NCBI GenBank assembly: GCA_963920575.1
Contig: OY986963.1
Span: 7,726,896 to 7,790,895, forward strand
Length of the DNA stretch: 64,000 bases
Direction: 5' to 3'
From: Narthecium ossifragum
Taxonomy: Eukaryota; Streptophyta; Magnoliopsida; Dioscoreales; Nartheciaceae
Position numbers and translations under genes: made by a program. How positions within the stretch are numbered: position 1 is the stretch's first letter; every line of letters begins with the position of its first letter. The notes beneath the pieces were generated by a model. It was not told where the DNA came from and did not search any database. It saw only the letters and a list, made by a program, of their open reading frames with translations. Positions 31,086 to 44,400 of this stretch are shown in pieces.

Positions 31086-32948
31086 ATGGAAACCCTCGCC
31101 CTCGCCCCCTTCAAACCATTAAACCACCTCATCCCCTTCTCAAGTCCTCCTCTCAAATCCTTTTCTCTCTCTGCAGCAAACCCTAGAAGGATCTCCTTCT
31201 CTCTGGATAGTAAGTAAAGCATTCTTTTCTTCTTCTTTTTGTTTTTGTTTTTGTTTTTTCATCTTTATTGGATCATCTTTATGCTCGCTCTGCTTTTGAA
31301 CAATCGAAAAGTGTGTTCTTTGTCTGATGTTTAGACCCTCTCCCTCTGGCGATCGAATTGGGCTTTCCGAGGGTCCAATTTCATCTGAAGCTAAATTCTC
31401 ATGTGGCAAGATGCCAGAATCCTTCGGCAAAGCGGAAAATTGGTCGACGGGACACCGTTGTTAGATCGCAACTCGCGGCGGCGGGGTCACCTGGCGCCGA
31501 ATTCCCAGTAACAGGTCTCCCCAAGTAAATGAATTTATGCCCTTATCTTGGTTCTTGGAAGAAAGAGAAATCGATTTTCGTAATTCTTGGTAACCTTTCT
31601 CTGTAGAATTCCAGTCGGATCCAAAATTTAGAGGAATTTGCTTCTACTCGGTGACATCGGTGGTCGCAATTTTCTCGTTTGCGGCTATGGTTGCAATTCA
31701 CCCTTTAGTGCTCCTGTTCGATCGACACCGTCGAAAGGCCCATCACTGGATAGCGGGGACATGGGCGGCATTGACCATTGCTCCATTCTATAATGTTCGG
31801 TTCGAGGGCCTGGAGAATTTGCCATCCAGTGACACGGCTGCAGTGTATGTCTCCAACCACCAGAGCTTCCTGGACATATATACTCTATTGACACTCAGGA
31901 AAAGCTTCAAGTTCATCAGCAAGACGAGCATTTTTGTGTATCCTGTTATTGGGTGGGCAATGTACCTTATGGGAGTCATTCCACTGCGCCGGATGGACAG
32001 CAGTAGCCAGCTGGTATTGCGTGTTTGTCTCTGTTTGCATGTATCATCTTCTATTTGGCATGGAAAATAAGCTGTCTGTTTCTGGATTTTTTGTACATAG
32101 ATTTCTTGATAGTTTTCTGAGGATTGTTTCACATTCTGGTAAATATCCCTGCTAATGAGATGATATGTATTATCCGATCATGTTGAGGCTCTTAAAATAA
32201 TAGCAATTTGTAATCTACAAATGTTTATTACGACTGGTTTCATTATTCTGAAGTGGTCATGTACAACTTGGTACACAATTCTTTATATTGGATGTTATAG
32301 CAATTTGGTGTGCTCTTTGATATCAGGGAAACTTGGATATATCAGATTTTGATGGGGCTTAGTCCTTGTTTCTGATCTCCCGCTATTGTGGATATAGTAA
32401 ATTTTAGGATTAAGGAAGTCAATTTGTGTCCTCTAGGAGGGTCCATTTCTGCACATTTTTTGGGGGGGTTATCTGAAAGATATATGTATTTTGACATCAT
32501 TTTTTTGTGATTCTACTAATTGTAGGACTGCTTGAGACGTTGTATGGATTTGGTCAAGAAAGGGGCATCTGTATTTTTCTTTCCAGAAGGAACTAGGAGT
32601 AAGGATGGGAAATTAGGTCTATTTAAGGTGAGGACTTATAATTATTTACCTTAACATTCAACTTAAATGCAATTCCTATGTCTATGGGGGATTTCTTTAA
32701 TTGCCTTGCAGAAAGGTGCATTTAGTGTTGCCGCGAAGAATGATGCCCCTGTTGTGCCCATTACTCTTATGGGTACTGGTAGCCTTATGCCACCAGGAAT
32801 GGAAGGCTTAGTTAACTCAGGTTCGGTAAAGGTGGTCATTCACAAGCCTATTCAAGGGAAAAATGCTGACACATTATGCGAGGAAGCTAGGAATATCATA
32901 GCCGATACACTTATTCACAATGGTTATGAAGTGCATCAGAGCAAGTAA
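31086..32948 (+). CDS. LPAT1: Plastid 1-acyl-sn-glycerol-3-phosphate acyltransferase
   Basis: Exons 31086-31209, 31335-31514, 31607-32013, 32526-32627 and 32712-32948 (349 aa). It transfers an acyl group from acyl-ACP to the sn-2 position of lysophosphatidate, making phosphatidate for plastid glycerolipids. The first ~95 residues are Ser/Arg/Lys-rich with few acidic residues (RRISFSLD, KRKIGRRDTVVRSQ), a typical chloroplast transit peptide. Membrane segments lie near 112-140. The catalytic NHQSFLD motif (NHx4D) is at 185-191 and the phosphate-binding FPEGTR at 256-261, then GSLMPPGMEGL and VVIHKPI. Length suits plant LPAT1. Phase continuity across all four introns supports the model. Confidence 0.95.
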
Positions 32949-35900
32949 TGGTTCTCTTTGATATCCGAAGTGCTTTTTCACCTCGTTCAATCTCGATGAA
33001 GAACTTTTACTTGAGGTATTTTTTTCGTATCTGTTTTCACATAAAACAAATGAGAGTTATGCATTCACATGGTTGTCTTTTTTAGTGAAATGAAGATTGG
33101 TTTTTAAAACGCAATACCTGTTGGTGAAATTGACAGGAAAACCATGTATATTTGTTTCTTCATTCAAATGTCCCCATAAAATCAGCAGGAAAAGCCTAGG
33201 TTTTTGTTCTAAAAAAAAATCTTGAAATACTGCTCTCATAGTTGTGAAAACTAGGTTTCAGGCAAAGATATATCTTGAAGAAAGCTGCCTAGGTCTGGTT
33301 GACAAGTCTGTTGTATTCCATTGTTTTAATAGGTAAATACATCTAGTCTACAACTTGCTATATATAACAGTAGTCTTATCACTTGCCATCTTAATCCTGT
33401 TACAAATTTGTCAGCTAATCGACACACGCATATAAGAAGATACCAATAGACAGCCATAAATCAAGGTTTACAGTGCCATCGGATCTTGTTGTGCCAGCAA
33501 TCCGGCAACATGGTGCATACAATCGGCACCATCCATACAAATAGTGACATGCTGACAGCTAGGAGGATAGAGTGAGTGATAGAGAAGGGGAGAGGGCTAC
33601 CTAGGGGGAGGTGTAGGGAGTGATTGTCATCGTGGGAGGCATCAGGAGGAGAGGACTCGGGAAGAGGACTAAAGAGGCAGCGTCGGGCCGGCTAGGTTTA
33701 GGGTTAGAGTTAGGTTTCATTTATACTTTTAGGTAATGAATTTCGGGTGGGCCCACTCGATAACCCGATTATCATTTGTTCTTGGATTGTAGTTAATTAT
33801 TGCGACCCTAATTTGCCCGCATAAAATGTGAGTGGCATATAGTGCTGCCTGACACAGTAAACTTTGTGCAGAATTCCAAGAAAGGTCCTTGATGGTATTT
33901 TTGCTACCATAATGCTCCAAGTTGTTACATTCTAGCCATTTTAATACATCTCATAGAATATTCATGATTCCCTCCTTGGACGCGCATTCCTTTGGCTTCC
34001 ATGAGAACCCTCAATTTGCTTGTGGCAGTCTAATGCTCTCTTTAAACATTGCTTATTTGTATCCCATATGCAGTTAGTATTCACGTCTTGACATGTCTCA
34101 CAAGGATATTTAATAATGACTATGGGACCCTTTCATGGTAATTTGGTTTTGCCTCTATGAACCCCTTTTAGCCAGTGACATGATATGAACATCTTTAGGA
34201 GCATATTTGAAACATATTTTTGAAGCCTGAACTTTTTTTGCGCCTCTTTTTTTTGCCGATAGACCAAAAGCAGACGACCAATGGAGCTAGATAATAAGAG
34301 TTTGGACATATAATAAATTAACTTCAGGAAAGAGCTTGAGTTTTGTTCATCTGCGGGACAACAAGTAGAAATGTGGACTTCACATCCATTTGTCCATTTG
34401 TTGTATCTTCTTCTAAGATTTGGTTGAAATGAAATGATCAGTTTTAAGCTTTCCCTAGCAATGTGTCCTGTATTTTGCAGTGATCGGGTCCTTTCATCTG
34501 CATTTGGCTTTATGTTCTCTCTTTACCTTTGGCTTTTTTGCTTTACCTTATAATTCTCATGATTCCAATATTTTTATGTCTAGGAACCGAAGTTAATTTC
34601 GAAGTGTCATTTCTTTTTTAAGCTTCAAGATATAAACTTTTCTGTTGGAGAGGATGGAGAATCTCCTGAAACTTGTCCAGCAATTCACATTTCAACTTGT
34701 CCTTTCTCTTGATTGATGTGTTGTGTACGTACTCCTTGTCTGAGTTTTCTTTGAACCAGAAAGTGTGAATACATTTGAGGTGCGAGATCTTTCACTTGAT
34801 GATGCGCTTTGTTGGATGTGGTATCAGTCTCTTTTGAGCATCATTCTTTACGTGATTGTTCAATTACTTTTTCTTCTTTGTTTGTAGCTTCTTTGCTTTT
34901 GCCTTCTTCCTTGTTAACATCATTCTTCACTAGCAATAATCTAGACTCTTCACTTTTATCGTGAAATTTTCTTACCTTGTTGTAACGTTCACCATATGCT
35001 CACAATAGCCTTGGAGAGAGCGACACTTGTTTTATTTCCACTGCATGACTATTCATTGCTCATACAATCTTACTGGGAGCATGCTTGTGCAGATACATCC
35101 TACATGGAGAAACGTTGGCTCTGAACTGCTCAACAATTTTCCCCGCAAAAGGCAGCCGCTTAGTAATGGATGCCGATGGCACATTTACTCTTAAGCAAAC
35201 ATTACATGCTTCTACGATGTAAATGGTGTAAACTGAAGTTGCTGTCTTAGTCATGGAATTGGATCTTATGGTAGCATGACATTAGTTCTTGATAATACTA
35301 TTTGTATCTGTGTCCCTCTTCATTACAAAGTCTTGGTTAACAATGTGTAAATCTTGAATGTTCTACCCATTTACGGGGGATGGTGGAGAAGACTCAAGCA
35401 GAGCTTGTGAACCAAAAGTTTTTATCTTTCTTTTTTCGCTGTTTTTATCATGCCGATTCCCAGAAACAGAGGCACACAAGAGACACATTGAAGCATCTAG
35501 TTGGTTCAGTTCATCTACTTGTGTGGCTTGTTTTAGCATTCATCCCCGGCATAGATTCATGGGTCTCATATCCAGTTCTCAGCAATAGATCCAAGACACA
35601 CTCGCCTATCCTCAGCAATTCCATCTCTTTCCTAAAGCTTGTCGCATCACTTGGCTTCTTTCTGGGCAGACCAACCTTTTGAATAACATGCATATATGGG
35701 CATGCAGACAAAAGCCACGTTGAAAGTTTCTCCTGGATCAGGTATGTCCAGTGTGAATCAAACTCAGGCAAACTAATTAGATCAAAAGATTGTTATTTGT
35801 TAGTCACTTTCGCCTTTTTTTCTTTTCTTGGATGAACTCTTACAAACATCTGGATTCTTGGCAATGTTAAATCTCCTGCTTTTAACTTCTCCTCCTCCTT

Positions 35901-38162
35901 GAGCAATCCCTTGCCCCTAAAGTTCGTCTCGTTCCTATGTAAATGCATGGTTAGCAGGCTGCTGCCTAGAAAAGAACACTTTCTTATCAACCTTTGGATG
36001 TGTGGTTCCAGTAGTCTCACATAGATGACTCACCTCCACGTCAGGGCCAGTTCATTATGCTCCTTTGATCGACTGGAACTTTCATTTCGACGTCATCTAG
36101 AGTGACAACTTGATTGCCTTTTTAGGCTTACATGGAGCCCCATTGTGTGATGCTACATTGCCTAAAATAACGAAATGTGATTGTATCATGCGAAGATTTG
36201 TGTACATGGACATGTGCATTACACATGCCATCTCGGTAGCCCACTATTAGTTCTTGTTTTATTCCATCTTATTGATTGACACCTATTTGTAGCCAACTAT
36301 CGATTGATTGATCTAATCCATTGACAGGGAACTACCACTGATGGAATAGAACAAGAACCGATAGTGGGCTACCGATAGATGACATGTGCATTAGACATAT
36401 CACATGTCTATATACACAAATCACTGTTCTTTAATTACATGTGTTTTGCATTTAATGTGCATGAGAGGTCCACTAGATGTAATAAACCAAACAGCCTTAT
36501 CCATGACGGCCACCCTAAAGCAAAGTAGGAAACGGAAAACTGTCTAATTTTTTTATATATATAACAAGGGACCATACCGTGTCCTTGTAGGTTAAAAAGC
36601 GTGTCAAGAAAACTAAGCTGGCACTCTTGTAGGCTTTACCTTTGAAACATTCATTTTAGCTAGAGTGATTAGATTGCTTGACTCCTGTCTACCTCCATGG
36701 TATTCCAACTCTTCGAATCCAAGCAAACCCACCAATTAAGCTTTTGATATCCATAGAAAACTCCGAAAAATTCGTGATCATCTCCTGGCATCCATTTAGT
36801 CAATGAAAAAAAAGCTGATGCACGACTTCTTTAAATTGAAAGTTTGAAACACGTATCACATAATCTAATTTCGATCACACGTCCTCTTGGGTAGTTTTCT
36901 ACATCAGTTTAAGCAAAAAATTAGCAAAAGTTAGTAATTAAGCAGTAATATAAAACTATTTCTACCGTAATTTTATTGCAAAAGTTCATGTCAATATGAT
37001 ACTCTTCAAGCTTCTTTTAAGCATGTTCTAGATTTTGTAATCAACAACGTTAGGTGCAACTAAATCCCAATATTGTCCAAATGCCTTGCACCAGGGTTTA
37101 GCTCAAAATGCGTCGATCATTAACCTAACCATTCCAGAAACGCACTGAATGATCAAATTGTTTTCAGATTGGAAGCTTCATTGATTCAGTACGTTGCACT
37201 TCAAGGTTGAGTTTTGATGTGAAAAAAACATCTACGTGCCTGACAAGCATGCAATTATAAATTGCACATAGGGATCGAACAGCTAGTTAACTTCACCAGT
37301 CATGCATCCTGAAGCGAACCAACATGAGTTCTGATCACACATATATGATCAATTTGAATTCAGGTCCCAAAAGCTTAAGCCAATAGAAAAGGGTGACTTC
37401 ATATATATCAGTAGTTCCTATATATGGGTGACACAACATGAATCAAATCATGTGCTTAGCATGTTCATGTATCACTTGAAGAAGACCTCATGTAGAAAGT
37501 CCTTCCCCACAAGCCACTGTCCCATGACAAGAAACCCCAGCCCCATAGAGGAAATTAAGATAAGATGGTTGGCAAAGTTTCCATAGTCACACCCAACACA
37601 CCCATGTGATCTCTCATGTCTTTTAATGCTTGAATCTTCCCATCCCTACCAAAATCCTCATCACTTTCTCATGGCTCCCACCTTTGATCCTAAAAAGAAT
37701 GGATTGAGTGAGTGAATGTTATAAGAAACTAAGAAAGATGACAGCAACAAATGCTTTTACTGTGCTCCTCTCTTTAAGTGTAGTTCTTATCATTCCTTTA
37801 CTTTTTGCCACCCTCCTAAATATTCCAAGCTATAAATTCCCCTACACTTGGTCCTCTATTCCCTCCTCTTACTTCTTTCACCTTGCTACCAAGGCCCAAA
37901 GAGGTATTAACATACACTGTAGAACAAAAGATAGGTGCAGGTTAGAATTTAGTAAGTGGTGCTCCATGTGCTAAGGAATCATTTGCTGTTATTCTATGAT
38001 CTCTCAACCAGAAAACCATCAACCACCATTCATTGTGTCTTTCTTTTGTTTTGTAGATTTATTGTACCTATATAAGAAGCTCTAGTGATTACTTCAGCTC
38101 TCCCCTTGCTTCCTTTCTTCTTGTACCTAGAAAGTCCCTCCAGCCAAGAGTTCCGGTACTCA
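32949..38162. other. Long intergenic region, gene-poor
   Basis: 5.2 kb without a convincing gene. 33400-33720 is GC-richer with 'ggagaggg/aggaggagag' runs. 34000-36150 has scattered short open frames on both strands, none with a recognised domain. A hairpin element lies at 36195-36423. An 88-codon frame at 37708-37974 starts with a hydrophobic segment (TVLLSLSVVLIIPLLFATLL) but has no other support. A TATA box (TATATAAG) at about 38069-38076 precedes the HIPP gene at 38163. Confidence 0.45.
36195..36423. mobile_element. MITE-like hairpin element
   Basis: The two halves are inverted repeats of about 90 bp: left 'gatttgtgtacatggacatg...ggtagcccactat.agttcttgtt', right its reverse complement ending 'cacaaatcac'. 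The loop is about 50 bp and contains 'tatcgattgattgat'. No open frame. The words ATCGGTAG and ACATGT link it to the 166-bp tandem repeat at 17633. Target duplication not clear. Confidence 0.75.
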
Positions 38163-39956
38163 ATGGGTGAAGAAGCTAATAAACAGGTTCTCTAGTGATT
38201 CAAATGCATTGAGCCTTCATTCATGATTTAGTTAATTAGCTATGTTTCTGTGTACATCTCTAATGTACGCAGTTTCTATGTCTTTTACAGGAAGAACCTA
38301 AGGCAGAGGCTAAGACAGAGGAGAAGAAAGAAGAGCAGAAAGAGGAGCCAAAGCCCTCCCCTCCACCTCCCATTGTCCTCTTTGTGGACTTCCACTGTGT
38401 GGGCTGTGCCAAGAAGATTGAGAGGTCCATCTTGAAATGCAAAGGTCCCTCCCCCCCCCCCCCTCTCTCTCTCTCTCTCTCTATAAATAACCAAGGCTCG
38501 GTTTGGTCTGGCGTCATATCTTTTATGATTGTGATGAGATGTGATACGTTTGTAAACTGTTTTGAGATACGGTGTGATAATAACTCAATAAGTATTTGGT
38601 ATGTAACATTAACAATTGTTGTTGAAAAATGTGTTCATGTAATTTGGTGTTTAGATATACGTTTATTTTTAACATTGCATTGTAAAATATTAGTTTGTTA
38701 TGAGTTTATGTGTTCTTTACGTCACAGTCAAGGTGTGGTCAAATAAAAACACCTATAGACTGTTTCGTCTCTTATGCGATTTGGTCGTAGTCCCCACCGA
38801 TCGATCCACTATTAGTTTGCAAATAAGATTTTTATGAACTCGATTGCATTCGGTCAAAAACAAAAATTCGTTTGGCCAGCACGAACATACGCCCAAGCGG
38901 ATCCTAACTGTAATGGCTATCCACATATGCATCAGGGGTTGAAAAGGTTGAGATAGATTTGGAGCAAAACCAAGTGACAGTGAAAGGCATGGTGGATACC
39001 CAGGCTCTTTGCACCAGGATACACAGGAAGACCAAGAGGGAAGCCAGAGTCCTCTCACCACTGCCCCCAGCTGATCCTGCAGACTCCACCAAACCACAAG
39101 TGGTGCCACCTCAGGTGAGGTCCCACATAAATATATATATCATCATGCCCAGTACTGCTCACTACTACTAATTAATGAAACTTAATTATACCATATCTTA
39201 TATATCCTAATTAATCAGAACACCCATGTATAAAACTTGATGATTCTTTTACAACGTACAGGTGGATGGTGTGTCAACAGTTGAGCTGCACGTAAACATG
39301 CACTGCGAGGCATGCGCTCAGCAGCTCAAGAAAAAGATCCTCAAGATGAGAGGTAAGGATATAAATGTTAACTCACCTTCTTAATTAATAAGTCTTCGAT
39401 CGATGCTTGATCAAATTAACCATGGATCCGTAAATTAATCTCATATGCTAATATGTATGATGTTTGGCATGCAGGAGTTCATACGGCGGAGACGGAGCAC
39501 CGATCCGGAAAGGTTTTGGTCACCGGCACCATGGATCCGGAGAGCATTGTAGAGTACATCTACCGGCGAACAGGAAAGCTGGCTAAGATCATCCCTCCTC
39601 CACCGCCACCAAAGGAGGAGGAGAAGAAGAAAGAAGAGGAGAAGAAGCCGGCGGAAGAGAAACCTCCCGAGGAGAAGAAAGAAGAGAATGCCGAAAAGAA
39701 AGAAGAGGAGAAGGCACCAGAGCAGCAACAAGAGAACGCTGACGGCGGCAACAACAAGGAGGAGAAGGGTGGCGGTGGCGAAGAGCAAAAGAAAGAAGAA
39801 GACGTGCAGCTGGTTGCAGCAGTGGCCCCTGTGGCTTATGGCGAAGACGACATGATGAAGAAGATGGTGTACTGGACGCCGGTGTATGTCGTGGAGCGGC
39901 TGCCGCCGCCTCAGCTCTTCAGCGACGAGAATCCTAATGCCTGTTGTATTTCTTAA
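38163..39956 (+). CDS. Two-domain HIPP (HIPP7/8/9-like), prenylated
   Basis: Exons 38163-38186, 38291-38444, 38936-39114, 39262-39352 and 39475-39956 (309 aa). A Lys/Glu-rich N-terminus starts MGEEANKQ and leads to a first HMA domain with FHCVGC and VEKVEIDLEQNQVTVKG. A Pro-rich linker and a second HMA domain follow, with MHCEAC and GKVLVTGTMDPE. A long Glu/Lys/Pro-rich region comes next, then LFSDENPNACCIS, ending in the CaaX box CCIS. Two intact CxxC sites and a prenylation signal fit a membrane-attached metallochaperone. A C tract followed by a (CT)n microsatellite lies immediately inside intron 2 (38447-38482), next to the donor. TATA box at about 38069. Third HMA-domain chaperone in the window. 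Confidence 0.94.
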
Positions 39957-41450
39957 TTAAGCTTGTCCAGCAATCACCTGTATTATAGCACATGCACATA
40001 GAGCGATTGGGGCTAGCTTGTTGTCTTCATGTTGAGAGGATATATGATTAGCTTGTGCATTATGAAGCTTCTATAAATAAAAACATCAACAATATTACAT
40101 GAGACGTACGTACGTCCATCGGAAATTAAGTCCAGCATTATTATATATATATTGACAGTCCATATAATGTTGATGATGATCGATTGTAAGCTTACAGTCG
40201 ATCTGTTTATAGTTGACATAAAAGAAGAAGTGTCCCAACGTTTGGGGTGCGCGTCACATGCATGATGAGGAGGATGTCCGGATGAGAGAGAGATCACTGT
40301 GGGTGGCTTCACATGAGGTATATACGGGGCGAGGGGGCCGGGCCTCTCGATTGAGACTTTTTTAGTTGGCAGTGGACCAGTGCCCAGTGGTGGTGTACTA
40401 CTTTTGTTGGCATTATCGAAGGGAACAACTGCCAACCAATGGACGAGAATTAGAGGGTATCCTCAGATCGATCTGGTGGTGTAATTTCTCATTTTTTGTT
40501 TTGTAACAATTTTTAGAGAGCAGAACTTAGTTGCTCACAGGATGACGGCAGGGGCTCGGTGACCATCTTTTGTTCGTCTGATTGCCTACTAATGTAATCC
40601 AAGTCTATGGGTTTATCTAATAATAATAATAATAACCGCCAACCGATGGCCGACCTCTTGATTCCTAATTTCCAACTGCCATCCGACGTGGCCATCAGAC
40701 AGGACTCCGTGATTTCCGCATAGCTTATTTTAGTCTGTTTTAGTTTGGTATAACTCGAGTTTATTCAGTTTGGGGAGTTGGTGATCGATCAACTAATACG
40801 GGTTTAAAATTTGATGGTGGTTGGAACCACAAATTTGAATTCCAGATTTATTAGCGGGTTGTTAGTTAGCTATCATTGCAGAACTAAGGCTGTATGATAT
40901 GGTCATAGCCATCCGTGATAACTTGAACCAAGGGCTTTGGATTCCCACTTTTGCAGCAATTATCCCTTTTTTTTCCGACTTCACCAATCCTAAAACTCTT
41001 TTAGTTGTCATGAGCTTAATTAATTGCCCCAGGGAATTAGAGATAACACCTCATCAATGAAACCATTGTAGACAATTGTTTTTCAATTTTTTTTATGTCC
41101 AAATAGATATTATAGTTTCAAAAACTTGCATTCCAAAGACATGGAGCTGTTGAATTTTATCCAATATAAATCTCCACTTCGCATTGGTGAAGTATACAAT
41201 TCACGAGTTTATGCTTCATCTACCGCAAGGATTATAAGATTTCAAAACTAAAATAGATTTAGAGAAAAATATGCAATGAGCAATACAACGTTTATTCGAA
41301 TCCTCTCATAGGCAAGATCATCCTTTTTTTGTATTGAATTTTTTCTGTGACCAATTCAGGGAAAAGTACGTTAATTATGTTATGTGTCGTGATCTATTTA
41401 TTTGCATAATCGAATACATAACATTCCTCCACTATTCACCATGTTGAAAT
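39957..41450. other. Intergenic between convergent HIPP and hydrolase genes
   Basis: No gene found. The two flanking genes converge here, so both 3' untranslated regions fall inside. Short (TA)n and (TAA)n runs at about 40141-40151 and 40620-40633. Confidence 0.45.
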
Positions 41451-44400
41451 TTATCTGTAAGCAGGTGAATCCATATAATTCCCAGATTTACTACGTTCAT
41501 AGAGATATACCTCTGCAATTGAAGCATGTACTGCAGCCCCAATGGGAAGGACATCCTCATCAAGGAAGAAATAAGAGGAGTGAAAGGAGTGGTTGAAACC
41601 GGCTTTCTCATTTCCTATCCCAATTGTAGACATAACACCTGGGATCACCTTTTGATAGAACGCAAAGTCCTCTCCTGCCATGGCCTTCTCTGAAATCTTC
41701 ACATTGTTTGAGCCAAGCATGAATCCACCAACCCTCTGAACAAGTCGATGCAAGTTGTCATCGTTAACCACAGCAGGATACGAGGGGTAATCCTCATTTT
41801 CCATGCTAACGTCTGCCTCACATCTGTGGACAGCAGCCTGGCCTTTTATTACCTGAATCCACCAATACTCATGTAAACAGATCGTTTGATTTCACTTGAT
41901 TCATGAAAGTTTTATTCATTTTGCAGACAAATCACCTACTTTGCAAGATGGCCATGTGCATGAAAGAAGAAAAATAAATTTGCAATATCAAATGCAACCT
42001 GAGAAAGAAGGTTCTCGCCTTAGACACTAGTATCAATTGTCAAAAGGGAAAAATGATTGTTATTAGAATATCCAGGGATGATATGATAGTATGTATTACG
42101 TGAGAAGGGATTCCAAGAAAACATGTCTCGTTTATAAATAACTACTGCCTCTAGTTGTCAGATCACCATATTTATCCGTGATAAAAGAATTCTGTAAGAG
42201 AATGACGAGGGACTGTGTTAACTGACCTCCACTACCCGTTTCCGGAGCCTGTCCAAGCCTTCGTTTGTAAGACTCCTCAAGGTGCCTCCAAATTCAACGT
42301 ATGAAGGTAGAATACTTAGCGAATCACCAGCTTTAACATATGTCACGGACAGTACCTTCAGCATAAAAGTTTGAGCATTAGAAGGTCAATGAGGTCCAAA
42401 TATTACTAACTACAGTGTTCGGAGAGTACTTAGCGAATCACCAGCCTTAAAATGTCACAGAAAGTACCTTCAGCATAAAAGTTTGAGCATTAGAAGGTCA
42501 ATGAGGTCCAAATATTACTAACTATAGTGTTCAGTTAGAGGTACAATTGTTTGTCTCAGACATTATAAGTAGCGTTCTTATATATATTGAACTTCTTGGT
42601 TCGAAATGTACATTGCACAACAGCATGAATGTATAGGTACTTTGATACATTTCTTCAAATAGCATGGACTGTTAAAAGCACACCAGATAGTTAGAACGTT
42701 TATGATCAAGAATTGAATTTGACACATACATTACTCTAATCAACTTCTATAAGAACAAAAAACCCACGTATGACGCATTTTTTTCGGTGGTGAATTATTC
42801 CCTAGATGACTAATGGAGCCATCAAAACATATATCCAAGTAGATCCCATACATGAAAGCACAAGCATCCAAGCAGATTATATGTGCAACTTTTCATTATA
42901 TCTCAGTATCAGTTTACTCACCCAGGCGGGATATTGCGATGGAAAGATATTTCAGAATAAGCATTTGACACAAAATTACTTCGTAATTTCTTCACGACAT
43001 TATTAAACAAGAATTGCTTTTTGGGGCACCAGAAAGCTATAGCAAACTAGGGTCTATGCAGATCTGCACTGCTAGCTCATTGGATGATCATGTTTGTTGG
43101 GTTTCTTCTGCAGAGAGACCACTAGTTCATATGGTTGAAAAGCTCAATATTAGCTGGGAAATGTAAAATAAACATATATCTATATAAAGCGGAGGTCATA
43201 ATAGTTTAAGCAGAAATACAGATTTCGGCTAGGTCTATGGATTCAATACCATGGGATCCAGATTACAATTCAACTTATATTTGCTTAATTCCAAGAAGGC
43301 ACAGACACTGCCATCAGAACACAAGTATGGTAAGAATCTTGGATAGCTGCTCTTTGGCATTGAAAAGTTTTATTGATTAGCTGCCATCATCACTCAAACT
43401 GACATATCTAATTTCCAAAACAAATTCTGTATAAGCTTATATTTGCAGGGAAATTTTAACATATAATTAAATTCCAGGCCTTAACAGTCACTATTCTTGC
43501 ATATGTTCTATCTTTCACTCAATTTCTAAAGGAATGAGCGTAAACAGAAAAGGATCTATATACATGCCTTGTGGGTTTTAGCCATTGATCCATGTGAAAT
43601 GGCTATATAAGAATAATCTACAAAGTGAAGGCAAATCTATAAAGGACATATTAGTACCTGGCTATGAAGTGGATCATCTTCTCGGGAAATGAGCTGTTGC
43701 AATGCCAACATGGCGAAAGATGTGGCGACTATTGGATCCAGATTCAAATGGGGATTCGCAGCATCTCCACCCTTTCCTTCTATTTTCACTTTAAAGAAGG
43801 ATACAGCAGCCAGTGTAGGTCCTGGATGTGATGCTATGCTTCCTGTTGGTAATTGGTTGTCAACATGCATGGCAAAGATTGCTTCTACACCTTCAAGAGC
43901 ACCTTCCTTTATCATGTGAAATGCACCTGCACCGCCTTCCTCTGCAGGTTGAAATAGAAGCTTCACAGTTCCCTTCAACATCAAACACCCAGCAAACAGA
44001 CATTTAGGGATTCCATTAACGAACAGCAAGGATCCTCTTCAAACTGGAATTTAGAATGTCTAATCTGAAGCCAGATAGAAATACTGACTAAGAGAAGTTT
44101 AACTACTATAGTATACTAAATACTCCTATTAAACACAAATTACTTGGCAGATTTAGCAATTAACATTTCCCTGCAGACACTGTAAAGGAATTTAACGCTG
44201 GTGACGACAACAAGATCACTAACAAATTAATATAACACATCACAATTTAATGCAACTACGGGAAAAGATCAGCTCATGAAATAATTTTTAATATCTAATC
44301 ACGATTCAATTATTGAGAGTATTAAAAAAAACTACGATAATCTAAAACAAAGGTCTTGCTTGAAATAACTTGTTGACTGGACTACAAAAACTTCAGAAGA

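Noticed and set aside
35060..36020. Minus-strand frames (one with MFVRVHPRKEKK) suggestive of a Ptta/En-Spm transposase remnant
   Set aside because: The resemblance is limited to a short basic motif; surrounding frames have stops and no other family block.
37708..37974. 88-codon frame with a hydrophobic N-terminus upstream of the HIPP gene
   Set aside because: No homologue recognised, no splice or promoter support; length expected by chance in AT-rich DNA.
39441..39788. Leu-rich minus-strand frame
   Set aside because: Antisense of the Glu/Lys-rich tail of the HIPP gene.
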